Part shown: positions 6,081 to 14,504 of the stretch, one piece after another
Position numbering within the stretch: position 1 is the stretch's first letter
How the letters are laid out: each line of letters starts with the position of its first letter
Source: Diplocarpon mali
Taxonomy: Eukaryota; Ascomycota; Leotiomycetes; Helotiales; Drepanopezizaceae
Assembly: GCA_024741835.1 (NCBI GenBank)
Contig: JAENRP010000629.1
Span: 1 to 14,504, forward strand
Reading direction: 5' to 3'
DNA: 14,504 nt
The notes under the pieces: model-generated
Database searches by the model: none
Told to the model about the DNA's origin: nothing
Seen by the model: only the letters and a program-made list of their open reading frames with translations
Position numbers and translations under genes: made by a program

Positions 6081-9000
6081 TCACCGTTCGATGCTCTCGG
6101 GACTCATCATCCCCACGGCATTGATGTCGTCTTTCTCGGTCTGGCTTGCGTTCCCCTGGCTACTCTCTGCCCTCTCCATGCCGGTGGGGGCCGGCTTCGG
6201 CTTCTTCCCCGTCGCGCCGGGCTTCTCGGGACTGCCGGTGACACCCGTCTTCGCGCCAGTTGCGGGATCCATGGCGACGCCATGTTCGAGCTTCTTCTTC
6301 TTCTTCGCGTTGCCCGACTGCTCCTTCTGCGGCCGTTTCCGGGGACTGCTGATCTTCCCCGTGGGGGGGAGCCGCGGCTTGGCAGGCCTTTGCTTGACCG
6401 GAAGCTCGTCGTCCTCTACCAGCGGCTCCCCCCGCTTGTTGGTGTGCAGTTTGGCCAGGAAGTAGTTCTTGACCAGCCCGATCGCCTCGTGGACATTCTC
6501 GAGGGTGACCGGTTCCAACGGAGGCAAGGGGTCGAAGATTTCAGCCGAGGCGTTCTGCACAACGGCGCTGGGCTGACTCTGGTAGAGTCGGGTGTGCAGG
6601 AGATGCAGCGGCACGGAGAGACTCGACATCCCGAACTCGCTGTCAAGCCCGAGGGCCTTGAACCCGAAGAAGTCTTCCCCCAGCTCCTCGGCAAAGTCCC
6701 CTCCCACGAACTGCTCACTTCCATCTTTGAAAGCCCCGGAGCCGTCGGCGCCTCCATCGGCCAGGGCCGGCCGGAGCAGGTCGGCAAGGTGTGCTTTCAT
6801 GCGATCGTGCATGACGCCTAGTTTGGAGCCGAGGCGCTCGACATCGTCTTTGACGTACGCCTCCAAGCTTTCAACCTCCATGCCGTTTTCGCTGAGAGTG
6901 TGGAGGACGACTTCCTCGTCCGTGTACCGCGCCTGCCACCTCGGACCAGCGTCCCCAGCGGCAGTGCCTGCAGGCACCTTGGGAGCCTCTCGATAGACGT
7001 TGAACGATTGAGCGAGCTTGCCGAAGAAATCTCCGGCGATGTCGGTGATGACGTCCAGCGCGCTGGGCTGCAGCTCCTCGAAGCCAGCGTGATAGCAGAG
7101 CTTCGCAATCGATCTCTGCATCGCCGCCTTGCAGACCCATGTTGCCATGATAGGTCCGTCGTCAGAGGTGACGTGAGGTTCGATGTCAGTCTCGACAAAG
7201 GGCTCCGGCTCGTACTTGGGAAATTGGTTGTTGTACATCTAGACCGTCAGTGTTCAGCACCTCGGCGCGAGCACACAACATACCTGCGCTTGCAACTGCA
7301 TCTGCTTGATGACGCCGATTTTCGAGCACAGCTTCCTGGTCTCCTGCATCTGTCGCATGTTCCGCTCCACTCTCTGGGCCAGGGCACTTCGGGGAGCCTG
7401 GAACTGGCCGCGAGGAACCATGCGGAGGCATTCCTCGCCTCGATCAACCAGCTGGCCATCCGCATCTTCGATCCATGCCAGCCTCGGGCTCAGATCGGGG
7501 ATTGCAGACAAGGAGTCGTAGTAATCCGGGATGACTCGTTCCTCTTCGCCTTCCATGCCCTCGGCTAGCGTCTCGACTCCCTGGATCGCATCCTGGGCCT
7601 TGCCGGTGGGGTCGGAACGCGAGGTATCGTCGTGTGCTTGCTTCTGCTGCCGAATCCACCTTCTCATCCCGGCCTTGGATCGGAGCAGCGCGGGCTCGTC
7701 CGGGTTGAGCAGGTCGTTTCGGAACAGTCGATGTCTCTCCTGGGCCATGAGTGCGCGACCTTTCTTCGTCACCTGCTTCCAGATTTTGTATTCTTCGTCC
7801 TCGCGGGAGTCATCAGCAGCAGCTCCGAGTGCCTGGCCGAGAGAGATTCCGTTGACAGACGGCCCCTCGATCTCCGCATCAGGTTGACTTCCATGCCCGG
7901 CGATGCCGTTGATCCCGCCAGGGGTCACAGATCCGAGGGTCGGGGTTGCAAATCCGTTCTGGCTGCCATCCAACCCAGCATCAGACCCATCGGGACCGAT
8001 CGTGCCGAGCAGGCCATTCAGCTGCAGTGTTGGTTTCTGTTCGACTCCAGGGGTGCTCTCTTCTCGGGCCTTTCGCGCCTTGGTCCCTTTGGCGCCGGCA
8101 CCGGCTTTGCGTCCTCGAGAAGACATGATGGGCTCGTCGTCACTGTCGTCACCTGCGTCGTCGTCGCCCCCATTTTGCTTGCGGCGTTCCTCGGCTTCCA
8201 CCTCTGCTCGTGGCCGGATCACAAGATCAGGGATCAGAGGGACCAGCTTCTCGGCTTCCTTCCGCATCGAGTTTGCATTCCGCCGTAGTGGGTGTCCGAC
8301 GTCTGCGTTGTACTTGAGGCAGTTTCCCCAGATCAGGTCTAGGTCATCCACAAATTCCTTCTTGGACTTGTATGACAACGTCTTTAACTTTTTCGTCATC
8401 GTCCCCAGGTCCATGGGTTGTCGGATGACTATGTACTGTTAGCAAGCTTCCAAAGCGTCTCGAGGGGGGGAGGGGGGAGGGGAGGCATACTGTTGTAGTA
8501 GTCCGGCGCATCTCGCTTGTTGACCCGGGTGAGGAAAGGAGCGGAGTACTCGGTCATGGCCTTGAGTTCGCTCAGGACCTTTTCAGTAGCTTCGTAGAGC
8601 TCCTCTTGGTGTACATTTTCCTCGCTGGCCCACTTGCTTCGATTCTTGCGGACCTCATTGATGAGCGATCGCAGCTCGGTGTCTGAAGCCTGGACTTGGT
8701 TCCGTTTGAGATCGATCCGGGCAATCAGGTGCTTCAGGGTCAAACTCGACGCGCCCAGGTTGGCGCTGCTCAGGGACCCGTGGTTTTCGCCATTGGCACC
8801 AGTCGTATTGCTGTTGTTCCGTCCGTGGTCCATCTCGGCGTCGATCTGCTTCTCGGACTCCTCCAGCTTCTGCTGCTCTAGCATGGCAATGCTGTCGTTT
8901 TCCAAGGTGTAAAACAGGGTATGGAAGCTGCGCTTCGCGGCCTCCTCAGTGGCCTTCTTGGCTTCCTCCAACTGCTTCCGCGCATCTTCGGATGATTGCG

Positions 9001-9583
9001 GTCCGCCTTGCGCTGCCTCGTCTTTGCCAGGTTCGGGAGCCTTGGTTGGTGACACGTCCGAGGACACAGGCGAGCTGCCAGATTTCGAGGGGGACAGTAA
9101 AGCATTGCCGTCCTGCTTCTTCAGCGGCGAGCCGAGGGGGGGATCTTGGTCCTCGTCCTCGTCATCGTCGTAGTTGTCTTCGTCGATGGTTCGCGCCGCC
9201 TTCTTGGGCGCATGCTCGACTGCGGCAGCTTCCACGGCAGCGGACTCTTCGATCGCCAATTGCACGTCCGCGGCCGTGTGGTCTTCTCCCGGATCATGCT
9301 CCCGCACGCCCTTCCCGCCGAACAAGCCGGCTATCTTTGCCTCGGACTGCAGATACAGCTGTTTGAAAAGTCGTCTCTGGTGCTCGTCGTCCGAGGCACT
9401 ATCGCCCTCCGAGAAGACGGCAGCCGCATCGCCCATCGTGGGGATCGGGCGCGCCGCCGTATTGTCGCGACGTTGCAGGATCTTATGAGTGAGGAGGGGG
9501 TTGGGTGGCCATGGTTTCTGGTGCGCATGTGCATGGTTGATGGGTTGCCCAGTCGCAGGTGATGATTTTGGTTTTGACGACAT
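6081..9583 (-). CDS. spt7: Spt7-like SAGA complex subunit (bromodomain and histone fold)
   Basis: This encodes a structural subunit of the nuclear SAGA co-activator complex, in which Spt7 holds core subunits together and reads acetylated chromatin. The exons are 9583-8491, 8428-7284 and 7238-6081, giving 1131 residues, a normal length for filamentous fungi. The N-terminal third is acidic and disordered. The bromodomain spans about 325-435 and includes Asp-Ala-Pro-Asp-Tyr-Tyr-Asn, the rebuilt splice junction Asn-Ile-Ile-Arg-Gln-Pro-Met-Asp-Leu, and the acetyl-lysine-binding Asn405 in Cys-Leu-Lys-Tyr-Asn. A histone fold covers about 777-830 (Ala-Ala-Met-Gln-Arg-Ser and following). The conserved Asp-Phe-Ala-Glu-Glu-Leu-Gly block starts near 927. 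Basic clusters at 1045-1062 look like nuclear localisation signals. The ATG at 9583 is the first in frame; the upstream extension to 9640 begins only with TTG. The gene is divergent from the VanZ-like gene. Confidence 0.92.
7239..7283 (-). other. SPT7 intron 2, 45 bp
   Basis: The donor is GTATGT and the acceptor is TCTAG, with CTGAC as a likely branch site. The exon before it ends on a complete codon (Gln, CAG) and the next begins with ATG (Met747), so the junction is phase 0. At 45 bp it is near the lower limit for fungal introns. Retention would run into a stop after a few codons. Confidence 0.85.
8429..8490 (-). other. SPT7 intron 1, 62 bp, inside the bromodomain
   Basis: The donor is GTATGC and the acceptor is CATAG, with branch site GCTAAC about 10 bases before the acceptor. 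Splicing joins AAC-A to TC-ATC and restores the bromodomain text. Unusually, the pyrimidine-rich tract sits directly after the donor rather than before the acceptor. On the + strand it forms G runs at 8464-8470, 8472-8477 and 8479-8482. Confidence 0.9.
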
Positions 9584-10096
9584 CTGGGCTTCGCGCGACC
9601 GAGGAGAAGCAGGGCCGTGCCGGCGTGTATGCTCCCTCAACTGGGCCTGGAGTGAGCTGGCGTCATCGAGGATGAGCAGACCGGAGGGGGAGACGAGATA
9701 CTAATTGATGGATTTCGGGCGTGCTCTTGATGGAATCTGCGCGCGTCCTGATGAATCTCGACGTTGACGTTGAAGTGGTGGACGTTGGAACGCTTTGATA
9801 AGTGCACTCCGGCAGCCTTCTAGGTCGACGACGGCGGAGCAGGGTGCCGGTTGCAGGCGCGGAAGAAGGTGTTTATGAATCGGAAAGGGGATCGCCTCTT
9901 GTTCACAACCCAAGACTCGACGGATTTCGCAGAGGCGGCCTACATGAACCGATATACTTCTCTGCCATGTTCTCGCCAAACGCAGGTCTCCGGGCGTGCA
10001 GCTCTTTTTTGCTGCCTTTTGACGTTCTCTCGTCAACCTGGCCGTCCGGGAACAAGAGCGATTGCGCTGCAGGCATCCTCGCAACTCCAGCTCCAG

Positions 10097-10188
10097 CTCT
10101 ATGAATCTCTCTCTATGAATCTCTCTCTATGTATCTCCCTCTCTATGAATCTCCCTCTCTATGAATCTCCCTCTCTATGAATCTCCCT
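10097..10188. repeat. 14/16-bp tandem repeat, about six units
   Basis: Units share the core CTATGAATCTC. The first three are 14 bp (ending CTCT or CCCT) and the later ones 16 bp, with an added CT dinucleotide. One unit has GTATCT in place of GAATCT. Immediately downstream, CATGAACCGC occurs twice (10191-10210). The plus strand is strongly pyrimidine-rich, and the array lies about 510 bp upstream of the VanZ-like start. Confidence 0.85.
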
Positions 10189-10590
10189 AACCATGAACCG
10201 CCATGAACCGCCATCTTCCCAATCCCCAGGCGATGCCGTCCACGCGGAGCCAGCCTCGACCAGCTACAGAGTTCTCGCTCTGTCCAGTCTTCAAAAGCTG
10301 AGCCTCGAGCGGTTTTCTCCTCGGCGTGAGCCTCGTCGTTGTCTCTACACAATACATCGCGTCCGCCCAACGCCACGGTGCGTTCACCTCCCCCACCCGG
10401 CCGAATACTCTACTGCAGCAGACTGCAATCAACTCGAGCAGAGACGGCTGTTTCCAAGCCCAGGTTGATGCAGAAAAGACGTCCAGAGAGATGCGCTTTT
10501 ATGTCGTCCCCTTGGTACGCAAGAGAGTTGAGCTGAGGTGAAGTCTCCCCCAGCTTTCCAGCTGTCTCTCCAACAGAAAACAACCGTAGA

Positions 10591-10632
10591 CGCATCCGCA
10601 TCCGCATCCGCATCCGCCACCGCATCCGCAAC
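10591..10632. repeat. CGCATC hexanucleotide array upstream of the VanZ-like gene
   Basis: Four perfect CGCATC units (10591-10614) are followed by CGCCAC, CGCATC and CGCAAC, seven units in register. The array ends 65 bp before the ATG of the VanZ-like gene, so it probably lies in the core promoter or 5' untranslated region, where changes in copy number could affect expression. Confidence 0.85.
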
Positions 10633-10697
10633 CTCGACGTCTCCCACGATCCTGCAATGCTCGCACCCCCCACAAGCCCGTGAACAAATCCAGCACC

Positions 10698-11432
10698 ATG
10701 CGGATACGACTCCCCTTCGCCGGTTCGTCTCCCCGTCGCCTCACTCGTCCCCGGCACACTCCCCACCAGCTCACTAACACGCACCCAGGAGCCTTCCTCT
10801 GCTTCGCCGCAACCGCGGCCTACGTCCGCCTCTCGTCCCTCCAAAGCTCCGCCGTGCTCAACAACAAAGTCCTGCACGCCCTCACCTTCTTCATCCTCAC
10901 GACCTGCTTCTACTGGATCCTCGACACCTCGCGCCGCCGCACCTTGCATCTCACCCTCGTCACCTGTACGCTGTCTCTCGGCATCGGCTCCGAGTTTCTG
11001 CAAGGCGTATGGCCCGATGGACGGCAGTTTGATTTCTACGCCATGGTCGCCAACCTGGGCGGCTCGCTGGCAGCCATCGGCTTGAGCTCTTGGTATCATG
11101 TCAGGATGTTGGAGCGCAAACGACTGGCGAAGCATTACCAGCTCGTCCCCGGCGACGAGAATCACGAACTCGACTTGGAGATGGGAGAAGGCGTGGGGCC
11201 GCCAGAACGCGGGGAGAGTTCCGGCAGTGCGCATGTGCAGCCGACGCTGGATGAGGCGGCGGATGATTGGCATGAGCACCGCGGAGATGGCTGGGACGAG
11301 GATGAGCATACGGCGGGCACGGATAGTGCGGACGGAGAGGGAGTCAAGACCCCGAGCGCAAGTAGCGCGGGCGACGGCGATGGGGAGACTCGGATGGGAG
11401 CCGATGGAATGGAGGACCGTAGGGTGGTGTGA
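10698..11432 (+). CDS. VanZ-like integral membrane protein
   Basis: This encodes a small membrane protein of the VanZ-like family, widespread in ascomycetes and without an established function there. The exons are 10698-10722 and 10789-11432, giving 222 residues. The ATG has a good context (GCACCATGC); the open frame upstream starts only at GTG. About four hydrophobic segments are visible, near residues 8-22, 36-53, 60-76 and 93-112. Family-type motifs are Leu-Asn-Asn-Lys-Val-Leu-His (32-38), Ser-Glu-Phe-Leu-Gln-Gly (76-81) and Gly-Arg-x-Phe-Asp-Phe-Tyr followed by Ala-Asn-x-Gly-Gly-Ser (86-101). A basic loop at 113-124 is followed by an acidic, Gly-rich tail of about 90 residues that is probably disordered and cytosolic. 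It is transcribed convergently with the ferric-reductase-like gene. The family call is firm; the role is unknown. Confidence 0.85.
   Translation: MRIRLPFAGSSPRRLTRPRHTPHQLTNTHPGAFLCFAATAAYVRLSSLQSSAVLNNKVLHALTFFILTTCFYWILDTSRRRTLHLTLVTCTLSLGIGSEFLQGVWPDGRQFDFYAMVANLGGSLAAIGLSSWYHVRMLERKRLAKHYQLVPGDENHELDLEMGEGVGPPERGESSGSAHVQPTLDEAADDWHEHRGDGWDEDEHTAGTDSADGEGVKTPSASSAGDGDGETRMGADGMEDRRVV
10723..10788 (+). other. Intron of the VanZ-like gene, 66 bp, frame-neutral
   Basis: The donor is GTTCGT, which departs from the usual GTANGT, the branch site is CACTAAC, and the acceptor is CCCAG. Splicing joins GCC-G to GA-GCC and gives the continuous hydrophobic start Phe-Ala-Gly-Ala-Phe-Leu expected for the family. 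The length is divisible by three and there is no in-frame stop, so an unspliced transcript would add 22 residues within the first membrane segment. Confidence 0.8.
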
Positions 11433-11821
11433 TGTCACGGCTCTGCTCTCTGATCACTTGCTGGCGGGCGTTGGGGCTTGGTTCTGAAGCTCATGGGTGA
11501 GCTGGGGAGGGATCGGTGCCGGACGTGGAACGTCGCGGAGCTTGCTGAGAACCGGCTGGGACGGACGAGGAGTCCGGGGTGCTCTCCAGAGGGGCGAGCT
11601 GTGTAGGATCAAGCATGGGACAGGACAGGCCCAGCCCGTACAGATGAAATGCAACGTGGTAGTCGAGCGAGTCCGCACTCCCCGGAAACGCGATCTCTCT
11701 TCGGGAAGTGCTCTACATGCTACGTGTGGAGGCTTGCACCCCCAGAGTCCCGAGCCCGACGATAAGATGTAGCATTCCCCTCCTACCCAGGATACCCAGC
11801 CTCCGATCCGGCCGTGGAAAG
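11433..11821. other. Convergent intergenic region, no gene seen
   Basis: This 389-bp stretch lies between two stop codons of genes that face each other, so it must hold both 3' untranslated regions and terminators. I saw no canonical polyadenylation hexamer, repeat or convincing coding signal. Short open frames on both strands encode Arg/Pro/Gly-rich text of no known family. Confidence 0.6.
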
Positions 11822-13888
11822 CTACCACCCGAACCGCTCATCGTGGAACCACACATGCCTCCCCCGGCCGACAACCCACCTCCCCACGTGCGCCCTCAAC
11901 TCTCGCGCCATGCTCGCCGGCCCACACACCAGCACCGCAACCCTCTCCTCCCGGCCCAGCCGGAACAGCGCGTCCACAATCTGCTGCAGATCCGGCCTCT
12001 CGCTCCCGCCCGTGGCCTCGACGGCCCCCGCTGCGCCGTCCTCCCGCAGCGGCTTCATCGCCACGCTCTCGTCCGCAGGCGGCGGCTCCTCGTCCCCGCG
12101 GCTCTCGTCCGCCAGGCCCCCGCCCGTCCGGAAGATCTTGAGGTTCTCGTCCGCAGAGAGAGGTGCGGAGTCGGGGTCCTGCGCCCAGAGTGCTTCTGCC
12201 GGGGAGCGCATGGCCCAGACAAACGCCGCCCGTGCGGTGCTCCGGCCTCCTGCGACGAGCTGTTCCTGCACGGCCTTGTAGATGGGCAGGGCGAAGGTGG
12301 CGCCCACCCCGCCGGCTACGAGAAGGATCCGGTCGTAGTCTCGGGCGAGGTTCGGGAAGTGCCGAGACGAGCCCAGCGGCCCCTCGATGTTGAGCGGTGG
12401 TCGGGCTCTGTTCCGGCGAGCGAGCTGGTCTATCGCTCGCGTGGTCGGGCCGCGGAGCGTCCGCAAAACGAGTGTCACGTCCGTCTCGGAGACCGCGGCG
12501 ACGGTGAAGGGGTTGTAGCAGAGATCGTGGACAGACGGGCATCCGCTGTTGGCGGGCGTGCTCTGGGCTGGGATGTGCAGGTAGACGTGCTGTCCCGGCG
12601 CAGCGGCGAATCTGTGTATCTTGGATGGAGGGACCGGCACTTGGACCTTGACGAGGTTGCTGTTGGGAACCTGTGTGATGATGGCAAAGCCCGTGCTCGT
12701 ATCTAGTTTTCGGCACACGATGTCGAAGACGAAGAGCGCCAATGCTTCGATGACATATATGCGCAGTGATTTGGCATGGAAGAAGAGCAGTGGCATGAGG
12801 GTAACCCCGATCACCAGATGGCAAATGAAGAAGACTCGGTAGCTCCATCTTCGGACGGCTTCCAGACTTGTTGACGAGAGGATCGTGAGCATGGCAAAGC
12901 CCAGTATCCCGACCATGACAACTGGTGCTGCTAGTCGTTTTTGCAGGACTCCTACCAAGACAAAGAAGTTTATGTACCATGTTGCATGGCACAGGAGAAG
13001 TCCATAGATGATACGTCCGGAAAGCCGATGCCATGCGTTGAGATCCTCGTGTGAAGATCTGAAGAGGAATGCCAGGGGAGAGTAGAGAGACTTCATTGCC
13101 AGCATGTAATGGAGTGGAAGCTGAGAGGCGGCTACGACGCCAAATCGTTTGGTAATGTGAAGATAGTCTGGGCCCAGGTTAGCTCTCTGATCAGGTTACC
13201 GAGTGGGTTGGCAATTTGTAGGGATAGGTAGGGCAAGGTAAGGTATGTTGGTGTAGGTAGGTAACAAGTACCTAGAGACTAGGGAACAAAGCCACGTGAT
13301 ATATATGAAGCCCCCCCAACGCTTGCACGGGAAGATTGATGATGAAGCAGATAGAGAGAGTAGTGTTTGTGCAGGATTTTGGGGATGAGAAGTCGTTGTA
13401 ACGACGGGGTGCGGGGGCCAGACGTCGACTTTGCCGGTCCACTCTCTTCTGGCATTCTCTCTTGATCATCCAGGCCGCCAAAGCAACAAGGCAAAAGAAG
13501 ACAGCTTACTCTACTTACCATCGCCCGTCTCCTTGACGCACAGAAGCACCAACCAAGCCGCCCACATCCCGCCGGCGACCCAATGCCCTCTGAGGCCCCA
13601 GCCATCGGCAGCTTCTCCCCCAAGCCACCACTTCGCACTCCTCCACCGACTCAGCAAGCCACCCTCCGTGGAAGCCCTGACATTCTTGCGATTTGGCGAA
13701 CTTGGCAGAGCAGAGTACTTGGACTTGTTTCTCACGAGGGACACCCAGACGGCGAGCCGGTAGAGCTGGTAGATCAGGATGGGGACGACGGCCGAGAGCT
13801 GGGCGTACACGCCGGAGCGGTCGAGGAGCAGGCGGCGGCTGTGTTTTTGGTCTTCCGTTAGGTCGACGACGTGGTATGGCCAGGCCAT
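11822..13888 (-). CDS. Ferric-reductase-like transmembrane flavocytochrome (FRE family)
   Basis: This probably moves electrons from NADPH through FAD and two hemes across a membrane to reduce ferric or cupric ions. The exons are 13888-13519 and 13167-11822, giving 571 residues. The ATG at 13888 has an excellent context (CACCATGG); the frame further upstream starts only at TTG. A hydrophobic segment at 27-52 is followed by the ferric-reductase domain from about 100 to 262, which carries the heme ligands His170/His184 and His240/His254, both pairs 14 apart as in the family. The FAD-binding region has Asn-Pro-Phe-Thr at 342-345 instead of the classic His-Pro-Phe-Thr. The NADPH-binding region has Gly-Gly-Val-Gly (409-412), Cys-Gly-Pro (538-540) and the C-terminal His-Asp-Glu-Arg-Phe-Gly-Trp. 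An acidic, Pro-rich insert lies near 472-512. No signal peptide is evident. The substrate and the membrane involved are unknown. Confidence 0.88.
13168..13518 (-). other. Single long intron of the ferric-reductase-like gene, 351 bp
   Basis: The donor is GTAAGT and the acceptor is GCCCAG, with CTAAC about 11 bases before it. Splicing joins GAT-G to AC-TAT and yields Thr-Gly-Asp-Asp-Tyr-Leu-His-Ile-Thr-Lys-Arg-Phe-Gly, as expected for the family, so no extra exon is needed. Retention meets TAG at the third codon after the junction. The 3' half holds degenerate GGTA(G/A)G-type repeats on the + strand (13217-13265). At 351 bp it is far longer than the other three introns here. Confidence 0.8.
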
Positions 13889-14280
13889 GGTGAGATCTGA
13901 CCCCGGACCAACGAACCCAAGAATGTCGTGAGCAACGAAGTTGTCGAGGTCGTCGGCGACCGTGACAAGTAGGCGAGACTGGCCTAAGGTATCAAGTCGC
14001 TTCGAGGCCGTCCTTGTCCGACTGGGACCTGGTCGACGGTACTCGATAGAAAGAAAACACTCGACTTTACCCGGAGAATGGCCGACCAAGTTCAACCTGA
14101 ACCAGGATCGTGTGAAGAGTAACTCGTAATAGATGAATCAGGTTGTCTACGGACGGAAGAAGATCTGGAGCCAGATGGCCTCTCGATACGCGTTGTCCGA
14201 AGATACGTTTCGAAACCAAGCCACACCCGGATCTGAGTGCTTCGGCCATGTATTTGCAGCATAGAGGATAGGTAAGTTGA
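13889..14280 (-). promoter_or_regulatory. Upstream region of the ferric-reductase-like gene
   Basis: These roughly 390 bp precede the ATG and should include its promoter and 5' untranslated region. I looked for the ATCWGATAA sites bound by the fungal iron-responsive GATA repressor and found none; isolated GATA cores occur but carry no weight. No gene is supported here. Confidence 0.5.
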
Positions 14281-14335
14281 GATGTGTGTTTATATATGTA
14301 GATGTATATACATATAAACACATATAAACATATGT

Positions 14336-14504
14336 ACACCAATACACCAATACACCAATACACATACACACATACACACATACACACATACACACATATA
14401 TACATATATACATATATACATATATACATATATACATATATACATATATACATATATACATATATACATATATACATATATACATATATACATATATACA
14501 TATA
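14336..14504. repeat. Period-8 tandem array with three unit types, running off the window
   Basis: From 14336 the sequence is a continuous register of octamers: ACACCAAT three times (14336-14359), ACACATAC four times (14360-14391), one hybrid ACACATAT (14392-14399), then ATACATAT about thirteen times to the window end. Degenerate related repeats precede it from about 14285. Because three octamers equal eight codons, long but meaningless open frames rich in Tyr, Ile and Met run through it. It is not a TTAGGG telomere. Confidence 0.92.

Larger units (their letters stand above)
9584..10697. promoter_or_regulatory. Shared upstream region of divergent SPT7 and VanZ-like genes
   Basis: About 1.1 kb separate the two start codons, and the genes are read away from each other, so both promoters and 5' untranslated regions must lie here. 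I found no unambiguous TATA box or known factor site. The region holds two tandem repeats (10097-10188 and 10591-10632), described separately. Open frames here, such as 10084-9701 on the minus strand, encode Arg-rich low-complexity text with no recognisable family. Confidence 0.6.

Noticed and set aside
5901..6821. 306-codon open frame antisense to the last SPT7 exon
   Set aside because: It mirrors a GC-rich, well-supported coding exon on the other strand and includes the minisatellite; a chance shadow frame.
9584..9640. N-terminal extension of SPT7 by 19 codons
   Set aside because: The extended frame begins with TTG (9640-9638), not ATG; the first in-frame ATG is at 9583.
10410..11438. 342-codon open frame antisense to the VanZ-like gene and its promoter
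   Set aside because: It contains an Arg-Met repeat from the hexamer array and Glu/Gly-rich text opposite the acidic tail; no recognisable domain.
13889..14095. N-terminal extension of the ferric-reductase-like protein by 69 codons
   Set aside because: The extended frame begins with TTG, whereas the ATG at 13888 has a near-ideal CACCATGG context and gives a family-like N-terminus.
14336..14504. Telomeric repeat or chromosome end
   Set aside because: The units are 8-bp ACACATAC/ATACATAT variants with no TTAGGG or CCCTAA repeats.

Overview
The window looks like nuclear DNA of a filamentous ascomycete (Pezizomycotina). It has short spliceosomal introns (45-66 bp) with GTATGT-type donors and CTAAC/CTGAC branch sites, a fungal-type SAGA subunit Spt7, and a fungal ferric-reductase-like protein. 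It also carries a Ty1/Copia retrotransposon ruined by C-to-T and G-to-A transitions at CpA/TpG sites, the signature of repeat-induced point mutation (RIP). I cannot fix the genus from sequence alone.

Layout. (1) 1-~4.85 kb: extremely AT-rich, RIP-degraded Copia element in + orientation. It enters the window inside gag. All of gag, protease, integrase, reverse transcriptase and RNase H can be followed in one unbroken reading frame (codons starting at 2, 5, 8 ...) to a TAA at 4412, despite dozens of in-frame TAA/TAG codons. A purine tract and a TG dinucleotide at 4418 suggest where the 3' LTR starts. (2) ~4.85-6.08 kb: a transition zone from AT-rich to GC-rich DNA with a 28-bp perfect palindrome, TATACC-type repeats, a CATCGA hexamer array, a poly-A tract and a 7-bp minisatellite, and no convincing gene. 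(3) 6081-9583, minus strand: SPT7, three exons, bromodomain plus histone fold. (4) 9584-10697: shared upstream region of two divergent genes, with two tandem repeats. (5) 10698-11432, plus strand: small VanZ-like membrane protein, two exons. (6) 11822-13888, minus strand: ferric-reductase-like flavocytochrome, two exons with a 351-bp intron. (7) 13889-14504: its upstream region, ending in a period-8 tandem array that runs off the window.

The three genes show no obvious common pathway: a chromatin/transcription co-activator subunit, a membrane protein of unknown role, and a transmembrane electron-transfer enzyme. They look like an ordinary gene-dense euchromatic block abutting a silenced transposon island.

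I did not find convincing evidence of an undescribed multi-gene system. The least expected items are: a 23-bp GC-rich quasi-palindrome present six times in the Copia element, in both orientations and in frame in the coding part; a nine-unit GGG-rich minisatellite starting directly after the SPT7 stop codon; and a frame-neutral, stop-free intron in the VanZ-like gene.
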